Counted from the stretch's first letter, positions 51,652 to 61,501 are shown. The stretch is DNA of 64,000 bases from JAKVBH01 sp049800955 (GCF_049800955.1 NZ_JBNAGA010000003.1:1-64000); one strand, 5' to 3'. Translations and numbers: made by a program. Notes: generated by a model from the letters alone, not told the origin.

Positions 51652-51960
51652 TTATTCGCCGGTTGTTGTCGTTGTGGAGTCGTCGCCGTCGTCATCGTTC
51701 TCGGCTTGCGTCACGGCACCAACCACTGTCAGGGTCGCTACTGCGCCGCCGACGATCAGCACGGGAGTTGTGACGCCCAGTGTCGCGGCCACGCCACCGA
51801 TGCCCGCCGCTGCGCCAGCACCACCTGCAGCCGCACCACCGGCAGCTGCGCCACCGCCTGCACCCGCTGCAGCACCGCCTTCAACGACCTGCGCAACCGC
51901 GCCTGCTGTGGACAATGCTGTGATGGCCAAAACGGCCGCGGAAAGTTTCAGTGTCTTCAT
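51652..51960 (-). CDS. YjbE-like small exported Gly/Ala-rich protein
   Basis: A 102-residue protein: signal peptide MKTLKLSAAVLAITALSTAGAVA, a low-complexity Gly/Ala repeat (about residues 28-60), a hydrophobic segment (TPVLIVGGAVATLTVVGAV) and an acidic/Thr tail (ENDDDGDDSTTTTTGE). Composition and the poly-Thr end resemble E. coli YjbE, a small protein of an exopolysaccharide operon. It is 106 bases after the yjbF-like gene and may have its own promoter. Confidence 0.72.
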   Translation of the reverse strand: MKTLKLSAAVLAITALSTAGAVAQVVEGGAAAGAGGGAAAGGAAAGGAGAAAGIGGVAATLGVTTPVLIVGGAVATLTVVGAVTQAENDDDGDDSTTTTTGE

Positions 51961-52066
51961 GTCTGACTCCGATCAGTGTAAATTATTACTTGCCGCCTGC
52001 TTAGCACGGCCCTCAAGGGTGTTCAATTCGCCGCAACACATGTTTTTGTCTCTTAGCGGGAAATTA

Positions 52067-52795
52067 CTAACGAAATACACGTTCAAGCACCATTTCGCCA
52101 AGTTTTGGGCTGATCCATTGCTGCGCGCGCCAAATGACAGTGTCTTTTTTATCACGCCAGTAGACGTTTGTGAATGATTGGCGTTTGCCATCCGGGCCAA
52201 CGCCCGGTGCGCTGCAGTCCTCTCGTAAGCGCAGCGTGTCGTGGGAGCGATCAAAAACCACGATGGATTCTGTGCCTTCGCGCGTCAAAACGCATGTATA
52301 GTTGGTTTTGGTAATTTTCGCGGTGCCGTCGATGTGGCGCAGGATGCGGGTATATTGTGCGCTCTCGCCTGCGCCGATGGCCTGCACCAACGGGCCGTTA
52401 TCCGCGCTGTAAAGATCATTGCCGAACCCGCTTGTGGCGCGCAAAACGCCGCGCTCCAGCTGGACCGTGCTGCCGCCATCGGCAGCCGTCCAAAGGTTCA
52501 CACCGTTCTTGGTCTGCGTGAGCAACATTCCGCCACGTGTGCCCGCCTGTGGCAGAGCAACCACAATCAGAGGATCGGAAAAGCCCGCCGCCTGCAGGGA
52601 AGCACGGGTTGCGGTGATATTGCCCGCGCCCGCAGCGGGTTGTTTGAAGCTGTCGAGAAGCGTGCGGGACAGACGTTCAAGCCCGCCGCTTTCCCCAGTG
52701 CCGCATGCCGAAAGCGCCAGAACGGCCATCAGCGGTAACAGGCGCGCGCCGCCGCGTCGGATTTTGCAAAGTGTTATCGCCATACTAAAGGCCAT
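52067..52795 (-). CDS. YjbF/GfcB-like lipoprotein
   Basis: A 242-residue protein with an N-terminal lipoprotein signal ending LALSACG (lipobox Cys about residue 31) and a YjbF-type domain (GFSDPLIVVALPQAG, VNLWTAADGGSTVQLERGVLRAT, VYWRDKKDTVIWRAQQWISP). Such outer-membrane lipoproteins belong to group 4 capsule or EPS export systems. The start could be 52795 or 52783; both overlap the yjbH-like gene, which it follows in the operon. Confidence 0.85.
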   Translation of the reverse strand: MAFSMAITLCKIRRGGARLLPLMAVLALSACGTGESGGLERLSRTLLDSFKQPAAGAGNITATRASLQAAGFSDPLIVVALPQAGTRGGMLLTQTKNGVNLWTAADGGSTVQLERGVLRATSGFGNDLYSADNGPLVQAIGAGESAQYTRILRHIDGTAKITKTNYTCVLTREGTESIVVFDRSHDTLRLREDCSAPGVGPDGKRQSFTNVYWRDKKDTVIWRAQQWISPKLGEMVLERVFR

Positions 52796-54966
52796 CCATC
52801 TTCATACCGTTCCTTGTGCCCGCCGCGCACGCTCTCGTAGAGGCCTTTGACATTCAGCTGCGCACCACCGTCGCGTTGCACAGGTCGAATGGTTTGCCCG
52901 ATGGTGGTCTTGCTGGATTTGCCGGAGGCCCAGCTGAGGGGGATCGAAAAACTGATGCCTTTGTCAAACGATCCTTCGCCAAAATCCTCGGCAGATACAT
53001 CGGTCAGCGTCGCAAAGGCGCTGACGCGCCAACCGTTGGAAAACTCGCGCGACAATCGCAGCGTGCCGCCGATATCGCCCGCCAGATAGCGACCCACATC
53101 AACTTGCGCGAGATATCCGTCATCGAATTCATAATAGACGGAGGCGTGGCCTGTGGTTGTCTCATATTCGTCAAAGCCAAAGGCGTCATCGGCATCGCGT
53201 TTGCGCACATGATGAACGCGGGCTCCCAAGGCAAGCTGGCTGTCCACGGGTTTCCACAGCACTTCGGCGGACACACCGCCATACATGCGCTCAAGGAAAC
53301 CTGCAGAGACTTTGCCGTAGAGATCTTTGCCCAGCGGCGTGGCATAGCTCAGCGTCAACCGGTCAAGCTGAGGTTTGTCTGAGCTGGCGTAACGGGCCCA
53401 ATCCGTGCGCACTACGGGCAGCGCATCTGTGCTGGAGATGCGGGCCTCGTCAAAATTGCCGAACAAGCGCTGTCGGACGCTGCCTTGAAGGCTCAAACCC
53501 GGCGTGAATTCATAAGACGCCCGCAGACGCAGCCCGGCTTGGAAGAGAAGGGGGTTGCGGGGATCAAAGTAACTGGTGCGTGTATAGGGCGCGAGGCGCC
53601 AGTTGAAGCGCGGGTACAGCCCTTCGAGCTGATCCTCCGCCTGCATCCGGGCGCCGGGAGAGAATTGAGCACGGGCCAGAAGCGCTTCAGCACGATCAGG
53701 CGCTGTCTCAAGCCTTTCAAGATCACTGCGCGACAATGTCAGCGTCGACACTGGCACGCCTTGTGCCACTTGAATGATCTCGAACGTCTCGACAGAGGCG
53801 GGGAGCTGGTTGGCCAAAGCGCGGGCGATCCGCCCTGCGGCCCCTGCGGGCTCGATGTAGCGCCTGTTCTCGACCCAGACGCGCGCGGAGGTGCCTGTGA
53901 AACGGGTGCCCAGAAGTGTTTGTCCATCCGCGTTCAGAGCCGTTGTGAGCGCTGATTGAACCGCTTGCCGTCGCGCCGGGGCCTGCACCCAATCGGGGGA
54001 CCAAAGGTCGGGGAAGCGCAGCCTATCGGGCCTGACGGAGATCGGTGCCGCCAGCTTGTCCGAGCGTGGTGTCGCGGGGCGGCGGGGGTTGATGGCAAGT
54101 GATGCAGACAGCCCGATCTCGTCGCCATAAAGTGAGTAAGCGCCCAGACGGAGCCGGTCGTTCACCTGGTATTCAACACCGAAATTCAAAGGCGACCGGC
54201 GGTCGAACGTATCTCTGTCACCGGCCTCAAACTCATAGGCGTCGGTGGAATACTCGACCTTGAAGCCAAGCTTTTCCGTCGGGCGCCATTCGATGCCGCC
54301 AAAGGCGGACATTGGGCCGCGGAACCAGCTGTCATAAGCCAATTGGCCGCCCGGGCCATCGCCGCCGCGGTCACGATCCTCGCCAAAAGGGGAGCCAACG
54401 GAGTTGTAAGAGCCGTAGCGCCCCCATCCCAGACCGGCAGACACCGTGACATTTTGTGGCAAGGTCTTGGAGGCTACAATGTACTCGCCCGCGTAAAAGC
54501 CCGTGCCCGCGAAGTCCTGCAGGCCTATGGCAATGGCCGGGCGATACTTGCCTTCAAAGGCCAGTTGGTAGCGCACGTCGAAAGACCGGTCATAGTAATC
54601 TTCAAAATTCCCACGATCGACGTTTTCGTAAAGGGAATATCGGAAGGAGGCCGACAGGCGTGGGGTCAGTTGCCAGGCAAGGGTCGTCCGGGTGAAGCCA
54701 GCAAAGCTCGACAAGGTGATGCCAAGCTCGCCATCCGGCATGGCGCCAGCGCTCGGCGTGTCGATCAGACCCGGCATGCCATTGAAATTCAGCGTTGGCC
54801 GGATGGCGGCAGGCGCCAGCGGATCGATCGGGCCAAGAACAACGGGTGTGTCTGTCGCGACAAGCGCGCTGGTGGAACTCAGCAGTGCCGCAACCGCACA
54901 TGCGAGCGTCCCGGACGTTCGTTTGGGCGTTCCGATGATAGATCGCGCAGCTTTGCCTGTTCGCAT
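52774..54966 (-). CDS. YjbH/GfcD-like outer-membrane beta-barrel protein
   Basis: A 730-residue protein with an N-terminal signal-like segment, NFNGMPGLIDTPSAGAMPDGELG at about residue 60 and many amphipathic beta strands with aromatic ends (for example LSASFRYSLYENV, GYLAQVDVGRYLAGD). It matches the YjbH family of exopolysaccharide-associated outer-membrane proteins in length. First gene of the yjbH-yjbF-yjbE-like set. A YjbG-like gene is not seen. Confidence 0.87.
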   Translation of the reverse strand: MRTGKAARSIIGTPKRTSGTLACAVAALLSSTSALVATDTPVVLGPIDPLAPAAIRPTLNFNGMPGLIDTPSAGAMPDGELGITLSSFAGFTRTTLAWQLTPRLSASFRYSLYENVDRGNFEDYYDRSFDVRYQLAFEGKYRPAIAIGLQDFAGTGFYAGEYIVASKTLPQNVTVSAGLGWGRYGSYNSVGSPFGEDRDRGGDGPGGQLAYDSWFRGPMSAFGGIEWRPTEKLGFKVEYSTDAYEFEAGDRDTFDRRSPLNFGVEYQVNDRLRLGAYSLYGDEIGLSASLAINPRRPATPRSDKLAAPISVRPDRLRFPDLWSPDWVQAPARRQAVQSALTTALNADGQTLLGTRFTGTSARVWVENRRYIEPAGAAGRIARALANQLPASVETFEIIQVAQGVPVSTLTLSRSDLERLETAPDRAEALLARAQFSPGARMQAEDQLEGLYPRFNWRLAPYTRTSYFDPRNPLLFQAGLRLRASYEFTPGLSLQGSVRQRLFGNFDEARISSTDALPVVRTDWARYASSDKPQLDRLTLSYATPLGKDLYGKVSAGFLERMYGGVSAEVLWKPVDSQLALGARVHHVRKRDADDAFGFDEYETTTGHASVYYEFDDGYLAQVDVGRYLAGDIGGTLRLSREFSNGWRVSAFATLTDVSAEDFGEGSFDKGISFSIPLSWASGKSSKTTIGQTIRPVQRDGGAQLNVKGLYESVRGGHKERYEDGWPLVWR

Positions 54967-55127
54967 GACGCCTCACAAGATGTCGTCGTGGTTTGCGCGC
55001 ACACAACCATAAATGCGCCCGGGGGTGCAATGACCTGTGGCCCTTCACAGGGCTTTTCGGCGGAGATAGCGTCGAAAATGCGTCAGTTGCTGCCGAGGTG
55101 GGCAAGGATTTCGAACCACCGCGGCAC

Positions 55128-56534
55128 TCACAGGCCGTAGGCGTCTTTGGCGAGCCGGTAGGTGAGATCGAAGGCGACGTCGAAGGCCTCGTTTTCGCGC
55201 AAGCGGCCCGTGGCCACCAGATGAGCGAGATAGGCACAATCACTGCGCCTTGAGACGTCGTGCCGTGCCGGTATCGAACAAAAGGCGCGGGTATCATCAT
55301 TGAAGCCCACCGTATTGTAGAAACCGCAGGTTTCTGTCGTCGCCTCGCGAAAGCGCTTGATCCCTTCATAGCTGTCGAAAAACCACCACGGAGGGCCCAG
55401 ACGCAAGGCGGGGTAAGCACCTGCCAGGGGGGCCAGCTCACGTCCATAGGTCGTTTCATCCAGCGTGAAGACAATAATCCGAAGGTCCGGCTCCATCCCA
55501 ACGGCATTCAGCAGTGGTTTGAGCGCCTGCACGAAATCCGTGCGCATCGGAATGTCATAGCCTTTGTCGCGCCCGTACTGACCAAAGATGCCGGTGTTAT
55601 GGTTGCGATGCGATCCGGCGTGAATTTGCATCGTGAGCCCGTCATCAAGGCTCATCCGGGCCATTTCGGTCAGCATCTGGCCCCGAAAGAGATCTGCCTC
55701 CTCGGCGGTGTAGTGTCCATGGCGGATGGTTTCAAAGAGGCGCACGGCGTCCTCTTGAGGCAAATCTGCGGTTATTGCGTTGGGATGGCCATGATCGCTG
55801 GCCGTGGCGCCCATGGCTTTGAACGCGGCGCGCCGTTGACGGTGCGCGCTGAGATAGCCCTCCCATGTGTCGGTGTTTTCGCCCGTCATCTCGCCGAGCC
55901 TGCGGAGATTGTCCTGAAAGCCCTCGAAATCAGGGTCAACAACGGCATCGGGGCGATAGGTTGTGATCACCCGCCCGGGCCAGTCGCTCTCAAGGATCAT
56001 CCGGTGCCACTGCAAATCATCCAGCGCGCCCTCTGTCGTGGCGAGTGCATCAATCCTGAAGCGATCAAACAGGGCCCGGGGCAGGAACTCGGGCTGGGCA
56101 AGACAGGCCTCGATCTGCGTGTAGTAGATGTCGGCGGTATCAGAGCTCAGCGGCACGTCGAGACCAAAAACATGTTCAAAGGAGTGATCGAGCCAGAGGG
56201 CCGAGGGCGTCCCGCGAAAGAGATGATATTGCGCGGCGAATTGGTCCCAGATTTCCCTGGGATCCACGTCCGCGCGTGTGCCATCCGCCTGCGGCACACC
56301 CAGCATGCCGAGATCAGCCCCTTGGCTGACGAGCATCCGAAACACATAGTGATCGGGAATGACAAACAGCTCGGAGGGATTGGGAAAGCGCTTGTTTTCC
56401 GCAAACCATCTTGGATCGCAGTGCCCGTGGGGGCTGAGAATGGGCAGATCTTTCACCGAGTCATAAAGCGCCCGTGCGAGGGCGCGAGGGCGGGCCTCGA
56501 CAGGGAAAAGACGATCAGGATCAGTCAGGGACAT
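55128..56534 (-). CDS. uxaC: Uronate (glucuronate/galacturonate) isomerase
   Basis: A 468-residue amidohydrolase-like TIM-barrel enzyme that isomerises glucuronate to fructuronate or galacturonate to tagaturonate. Metal-binding SPHGHCDPRWFAENK (about residues 34-48), IHAGSHRNHNTGIFGQYGRD and FNDDTRAFCSIPARHD are typical. The usual length is kept. It stands alone, with neither uxuA/uxaB nor transporter genes next to it; position beside EPS genes may be coincidence. Confidence 0.95.
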   Translation of the reverse strand: MSLTDPDRLFPVEARPRALARALYDSVKDLPILSPHGHCDPRWFAENKRFPNPSELFVIPDHYVFRMLVSQGADLGMLGVPQADGTRADVDPREIWDQFAAQYHLFRGTPSALWLDHSFEHVFGLDVPLSSDTADIYYTQIEACLAQPEFLPRALFDRFRIDALATTEGALDDLQWHRMILESDWPGRVITTYRPDAVVDPDFEGFQDNLRRLGEMTGENTDTWEGYLSAHRQRRAAFKAMGATASDHGHPNAITADLPQEDAVRLFETIRHGHYTAEEADLFRGQMLTEMARMSLDDGLTMQIHAGSHRNHNTGIFGQYGRDKGYDIPMRTDFVQALKPLLNAVGMEPDLRIIVFTLDETTYGRELAPLAGAYPALRLGPPWWFFDSYEGIKRFREATTETCGFYNTVGFNDDTRAFCSIPARHDVSRRSDCAYLAHLVATGRLRENEAFDVAFDLTYRLAKDAYGL

Positions 56535-56611
56535 ATTGCTCTCCCGTGGCTTGCATTAGGGGCCAAGATGCGCCGGGGGACACAATGGCCTCAGACCCCG
56601 GACGGCTGGCC

Positions 56612-57280
56612 CTACAACAGGTCAACATCGCGCAGGTCTTCGAGGCCCGTGACGTCTTTCACGGTCACGCGCCCGCGCCCGATTTCGACCAGGCCCTCGG
56701 TTTGCCAGCGCGACAGATTCTTGGAAACCACTTCCCGCGTGACACCGACAAAATGCGCCAATTGTTCCTGAGACATTTTCACCTGACGGTCCGGGCCCAT
56801 CAGGAAGAGAAGTTTTGCTGCAAGCCGCGCGGTGGGCGCCATGAAAACCTGCTCCTCCATCTGCTGGCTCATCCAGCGCATGCGCTGACCCGCGAGTTCG
56901 AGAAGGTCGACGGCAAGGGCCGGGGTTTCCTCAATGGCGGCACGCAGGGCTTTTTGCCCGATTGCGCGCAAACGGGACGGGGCAAGCGCTGCGATGCGCG
57001 CCGTCCGGGGACCCGGTGCGAGCACAGCGATTTCGCCAAAGACCGCGCCGGGTTCCAGCTGATTAAGGGACAACTTGCGCCCCGCTGCGGACAAGACGCT
57101 GACCTCCAGGCGCCCGGCATCCAGAATGTAGAGCTTGTCGTCAAAGTCCGATTGATCAAAGAGCGCCTCGCCGCTGCGCAGGCTGATCTCTGTCAGATGA
57201 TGGGGTTTGAGCGGACCCGGCTCCGCACTGGCATCAAAGAGGACGGAAAATGCGTTGCGTTCAGGGGTACCGCTGGTCAT
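56612..57280 (-). CDS. Crp/Fnr-family transcriptional regulator
   Basis: A 222-residue regulator with a cyclic-nucleotide-binding domain (GAVFGEIAVLAPGPRTARIAAL has the Glu/Arg-Thr ligand motif of cNMP binders, about residues 75-97) and a C-terminal HTH_Crp domain (MSQEQLAHFVGVTREVVSKNLSRW). No FNR-type N-terminal cysteine set. It is divergent from a class III nucleotidyl cyclase, and a dyad lies between them, suggesting a local cAMP or cGMP loop. Confidence 0.9.
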   Translation of the reverse strand: MTSGTPERNAFSVLFDASAEPGPLKPHHLTEISLRSGEALFDQSDFDDKLYILDAGRLEVSVLSAAGRKLSLNQLEPGAVFGEIAVLAPGPRTARIAALAPSRLRAIGQKALRAAIEETPALAVDLLELAGQRMRWMSQQMEEQVFMAPTARLAAKLLFLMGPDRQVKMSQEQLAHFVGVTREVVSKNLSRWQTEGLVEIGRGRVTVKDVTGLEDLRDVDLL

Positions 57281-57309
57281 GCGGCGACCTTAGACGCGCA
57301 CGACCTGTT

Positions 57310-57329
57310 GCGAAATAAAATTGTTTCGC
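57310..57329. promoter_or_regulatory. Dyad GCGAAA-N8-TTTCGC between crp-like and cyclase genes
   Basis: A perfect six-base inverted repeat, 20 bases in all, 30 bases from the regulator ATG and 46 bases from the cyclase ATG. Size and symmetry suit a Crp/Fnr-family dimer. Confidence 0.5.
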
Positions 57330-57375
57330 TTCGCGCATTTTCTCCCCATGGTGCGATCAAGACGAGAGGGGCGAC

Positions 57376-60300
57376 ATGTCGCTATTCAAAAAACGCGCGC
57401 AAACCAAAGTGGTCAAGGCAGAGGAGGCGGGAGAACGGCGCCAGCTGACGGTGCTGTTTTACGACATCGTAGGCTCGACCTCGCTCATTGAAAGCCGCGA
57501 TCCGGAAGCATTGCGCAGCGCACTCAACAGCATCCATGCCGCGGCACGTGAGTTGATCGGCGAACATGGTGGATCGCTCCAGCAAGTTCTGGGCGATGGC
57601 GGCATGGCTTATTTTGGCTACCCCGACGTTATGGAGGATGCCGCCTTGCAGGCTGTGCAATCGGCCTTGGCGCTGCTGGCCGCCCGTGAGGACATCGCGA
57701 ATGCGCCGGATATTCGTGTGGGTATTGCCACCAGTGTCGTCGTCATGTCCTCGGATGCGGAAGGTGCCAGCGGTGGCAAGCTGGGCGCTGTGGGCGTTGC
57801 GCCAAATCTGGCTGCGCGGCTGGAGGGGGCCGCGCCCGTCAATACCGTGCTTGTCAGTGCGGCGACCCATGCCCTGACTTATCGCGCGGTCGAATATACG
57901 GCCGTGGCGACGCCTGCGCTCAAAGGGTTTCCGGACGAGGCGCAAGCCTGGCAAGCGCAGGCCATGCGCTCCGCCCGGTCTCGCTTTGATCAGCACCGCG
58001 ATGCCTCCGGGGCGCTCAGCGGGCGCGCGACGGAGATTGCCCACCTCAAGGAGGCCTGGGCCAAGACGCGACAGCGCGAAGGCACCGCCATCCTCATTGA
58101 CGGCGAGGCAGGTATCGGCAAATCGCGCATGGCCGCAGAACTCATGGCCGAGGCAGAAGATGGACGCGTGCTCGTCTTGCAATGTCAGCCGCGCACGCAA
58201 GGTGAAGCGCTGTTCTCTGTCATTCGCATGTATGACGCCGCCTATGAAGACGGCAGTGATGCCCGTCTGTGTGCCGCCGCGGTCGAGACTGCTGAGCGGC
58301 TTGGCGCTTTGGAAGACGACGATACGCTCTCGTCAGATCAACGTCGCGGGGCCATACTGGATGCGGTCTGCGAGGTGTTTGTGGCTTTGGCTGCAGACAA
58401 ACCTCTGCTGCTCTTGGCTGAAGATTTGCACTGGGCCGACGAGGTCACGCTCGCGGTTCTTGAAACAATGGCGTGCCAGTGCCGCTCGCGCGCGATGATG
58501 GTGCTGGCCACCACACGCAGCACGCAAGGTCTCGACGATATCGCCCGCGTGTACCGATCCTTGGATCTTACGCCCATCAATCCTGAGGCCGCCATGGCCC
58601 TCGTGCAGGATATAGCGCGCGCTCCGCTCAGTGACGCGACGCAGGCTTGGATCGTGGAGAAAGGGGACGGCAATCCGTTGTTCCTCACGGAGCTTACTGC
58701 CCATGCCTGCGATGTTGCCGCTCATGGAGGCAGGTTGGAGGCTCAAAGCGGCGCGGAGCTGGGTTCGCTGCGCGATCTTTTGGCCACGCGCCTTGAGAGC
58801 GCCGGACGGGCCAAGCGCACGGCTCAGATCGCGGCCATTCTGGGGCGCGAATATCCCTATCAACTGCTCTCGCGTCTGGCCAAAGACTATCCACCACTTG
58901 AACTCGATGCGGACCTTCAGCGCCTGAATGATCACGGTCTGCAGGATACCAGCAATGGAGAGATCTATCTGTTTCGCCATGCGCTGATCCGTGACGTGGC
59001 CTATGACAGCCAGCTGCGCGCAGTGCGGCGCAAGCTGCATGGCGATGTCGTCGATCTGGTGGATGCCGAGCCCACATTGGCAGAAGATGTCCCCGATATT
59101 CTGCTGGCCGAGCATTGCCTCGCGGCAGAGCGGACGATGCGCGGGATCGAGCTGCTGCTTGCGGTGGCGGAGGATGCCATCAAACGTTCTGCGCTCCATG
59201 CGCCCCGCGCCTTGCTGGAACGCGTGCTCAGCTTGTTGGGCGGACAACCGGAGAGCCAGGATCACGCTCTGATCAAACTGCGTGCCATCTCGCTTCTGGG
59301 CCCGCTGGTGACCTTTCTCGACAGCCCGCGCGCAGCGGAGGCGCTTTATAGCGAGGGCCAAGCCCTCTACTTCTCGCTTCCAGAGGCCGCCCGTCAGGAC
59401 TTTTTCCCGATACTCTGGGGCTGGTGGTTCACGGCCAGTGATCTGGTCGAGCAGACGCGCCGGTCCGAAATCCTGATCCGGGATGTCACGGAAGAGGTTG
59501 ATCAGGAATCCCGCCTTCAGGCGTTGCATTGTGGCTGGGCCACGCTTTTTGACAGCGGCGCACATGAGCGCTGTTTGTCCGCCATTAGCGAGGGCTTGGC
59601 GCTTTATGATCCTGACGTCGGCCAACGCTCCCGTCACCTCTACGGCCATGACGCCAAGGTGTGTGGCTTGGGGGAGCGCGCGCTGTGCGAGTGGCTGACA
59701 GGCAAGTTGGGGACAAGCCGCCAGACGATTGCTGATTGCGAGCGTTGGGGGGACGAGACCGAACATCTGGCCAGCCGGTTGCATGGGCTCGATATCGCAA
59801 CGCAAGTGGCCGTCTTTCGTCAGGACGTGGCCGAGATCGATAGGATTTTGGCCAAGACCCAGACCTTTGCCGGAGCAGATGCCGCGCCTGCAATCACGGC
59901 CAAACGCAAGATTTTTCGTGGCTGGGCGGCCGCGCGGCAGGGCGATACGGGGCAGTATGATGCCGTGATGGAAGGGCTTGCGGAATTGCGAGGCTTTGGC
60001 GTCCTGGAGGACACGCCATTCTACGCTGATATTGCTGCGGACATTGCTGCGGCCCATGGCGCCCAGGATCGGGCTTTGGGCCCGCTGGAAGAAGAAATCG
60101 TCCAGTCGCGCGCAACAGGCCTCATTTATTGGCTCCCCGAATTGCTCCGGCGCAAAGCGCTTATTCTGGGAGCGGGCGCACAGGCGACAGCCGCTCTCGA
60201 TGAAGGCTTCGAGGTGGCGCAAGCCCAGGGTGCGCATATGCTCATTTTGCGCAATGCGGCGGTGCGCCTTGATCTGGGGCTTGGGCTGCCCGGTGCGTTG

Positions 60301-60381
60301 GAGACGCATCTGCAGGCGCATCTGGACGCCATAGATGACTGTCCGCTTCGCGATCAGTTGCGCCATGCGCTGGATCTCTGA
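57376..60381 (+). CDS. Class III nucleotidyl cyclase-AAA ATPase-TPR-like protein
   Basis: A 1001-residue multidomain protein. The cyclase domain (about residues 22-190) keeps the metal aspartates D30 (FYDIVGST) and D74 (GDGGMAYFG) and the Asn/Arg transition-state pair in GVAPNLAARL; the purine-specifying lysine position is glutamine, common in this fused family. An AAA/STAND ATPase follows, with Walker A GEAGIGKS at about 243-250 and LLLLAEDLHWADE as Walker B. The last 450 residues are helical repeats of TPR type. It is probably a signalling hub. Its 3' end overlaps the ycaO-like gene. Confidence 0.9.
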   Translation: MSLFKKRAQTKVVKAEEAGERRQLTVLFYDIVGSTSLIESRDPEALRSALNSIHAAARELIGEHGGSLQQVLGDGGMAYFGYPDVMEDAALQAVQSALALLAAREDIANAPDIRVGIATSVVVMSSDAEGASGGKLGAVGVAPNLAARLEGAAPVNTVLVSAATHALTYRAVEYTAVATPALKGFPDEAQAWQAQAMRSARSRFDQHRDASGALSGRATEIAHLKEAWAKTRQREGTAILIDGEAGIGKSRMAAELMAEAEDGRVLVLQCQPRTQGEALFSVIRMYDAAYEDGSDARLCAAAVETAERLGALEDDDTLSSDQRRGAILDAVCEVFVALAADKPLLLLAEDLHWADEVTLAVLETMACQCRSRAMMVLATTRSTQGLDDIARVYRSLDLTPINPEAAMALVQDIARAPLSDATQAWIVEKGDGNPLFLTELTAHACDVAAHGGRLEAQSGAELGSLRDLLATRLESAGRAKRTAQIAAILGREYPYQLLSRLAKDYPPLELDADLQRLNDHGLQDTSNGEIYLFRHALIRDVAYDSQLRAVRRKLHGDVVDLVDAEPTLAEDVPDILLAEHCLAAERTMRGIELLLAVAEDAIKRSALHAPRALLERVLSLLGGQPESQDHALIKLRAISLLGPLVTFLDSPRAAEALYSEGQALYFSLPEAARQDFFPILWGWWFTASDLVEQTRRSEILIRDVTEEVDQESRLQALHCGWATLFDSGAHERCLSAISEGLALYDPDVGQRSRHLYGHDAKVCGLGERALCEWLTGKLGTSRQTIADCERWGDETEHLASRLHGLDIATQVAVFRQDVAEIDRILAKTQTFAGADAAPAITAKRKIFRGWAAARQGDTGQYDAVMEGLAELRGFGVLEDTPFYADIAADIAAAHGAQDRALGPLEEEIVQSRATGLIYWLPELLRRKALILGAGAQATAALDEGFEVAQAQGAHMLILRNAAVRLDLGLGLPGALETHLQAHLDAIDDCPLRDQLRHALDL

Positions 60382-61501
60382 ACCGCTCTCGGATGCAGAC
60401 TGGGCTGCCGTTCTGCGCGCGCCAGCGCAGCAATCGCTGGAGGTTGAGCCCTATTGGGCGAGGCTGAGGCCGAGACTTGCCGAATTTGGGATCACCCGGG
60501 TTGCTGATATCACCGGGCTCGACAAATTGGGCCTTCCCGTGGTTCAGGCCGTGCGGCCCAGAGCCCGCTCCAATGCTGTCACCCAAGGTAAGGCGCGGAG
60601 CCTTCCGGCCGCCGCCGTTGGCGCGGTTTTGGAATGCCTTGAAATGGCGGCTGGCGAAGACTTGTCACGCTTGCCGCCTGCGCCCGCTTCGAATCTTGAT
60701 CTTTGGTCCGCATACGCATCGGGCGAGGCTTGGCCTTCACAGGAGACGCCATTTGTCCACGCGCGCGAGTTGACGGTGAATACGTGGTCGGCTGTTCCGC
60801 GTGACCTGTTGTCCACTGATTTTTCGCGTGGTGCATCTGCCGAACGGGCGCCGATCTTGCGTCATTCTATCGGTCTGGGGGCGGGGTCGACGCTCTCGGC
60901 GGCGCTCATGCATGGTCTTCTGGAGTGTCTTGAGGCGGACGCGCGCAACAGGGCGCAGCATTCGGGCAGGCGGGTGCGACTGTCCTTGGCATCAGACGAT
61001 CCGGCGTACGGAGATCTCCTGAAAACGATCCATGCGCAGGATCTGCGTGCGGCGGTTTGGGCCCTGCCTGGGCATGCTCAGGTGCCTGTCATTGAGGCAT
61101 CGGTGATGGAGCGCCCGGGCGCCAGCGCATTGCCGCTGCCCGCATCAGGGTTTGCGGCGCGTTTTGAGCCGGGGGCAGCCGTCTCTGCCGCGCTGCTCGA
61201 AGCCTTGCAGGCGCGGCTGGCGGTGATCTCTGGCGCGCGCGAGGACATCACCCAGCCGTTTTATCAACACGCATATGCGCCTGACGTGCTCAATGCGGAA
61301 TGGGCGCGCCACGGGCCTGATCCTTTTGCGCAGCCGATGGGCGGTGGCCGGCCAGTGGCCAATGTGCTGGAGTTGGCGCAATCCTTGGGCCCGCTCTACG
61401 CGGTTGTGTTACACTGGGATCCTACGCTGCCACTGGCCATCACGAGGATTGTCGCGCCCCGTCTGGTGACGGATCCGATGCAGCTGGAGCGGGCCGCATG
61501 A
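60365..61501 (+). CDS. YcaO-family ATP-dependent enzyme
   Basis: A 378-residue YcaO-domain protein that would phosphorylate a peptide-backbone amide. All three ATP/Mg motifs are visible: E90xxE93 (AVLECLEM), E187xxE190 (HGLLECLEADA) and E279..Q282.R284 (LLEALQARLAVISGARED). The C-terminus lacks the PxPxP end of azoline-forming cyclodehydratases. Immediately followed by a TfuA gene with a four-base overlap, the partner set known for thioamide formation. ATG 60365 is chosen; ATG 60335 is also in frame. The peptide or protein target is not evident. Confidence 0.87.
   Translation: MRWISEPLSDADWAAVLRAPAQQSLEVEPYWARLRPRLAEFGITRVADITGLDKLGLPVVQAVRPRARSNAVTQGKARSLPAAAVGAVLECLEMAAGEDLSRLPPAPASNLDLWSAYASGEAWPSQETPFVHARELTVNTWSAVPRDLLSTDFSRGASAERAPILRHSIGLGAGSTLSAALMHGLLECLEADARNRAQHSGRRVRLSLASDDPAYGDLLKTIHAQDLRAAVWALPGHAQVPVIEASVMERPGASALPLPASGFAARFEPGAAVSAALLEALQARLAVISGAREDITQPFYQHAYAPDVLNAEWARHGPDPFAQPMGGGRPVANVLELAQSLGPLYAVVLHWDPTLPLAITRIVAPRLVTDPMQLERAA

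Noticed and set aside
58333..60366. 677-codon reverse frame opposite the cyclase/ATPase gene
   Set aside because: Antisense shadow with no recognisable motif.
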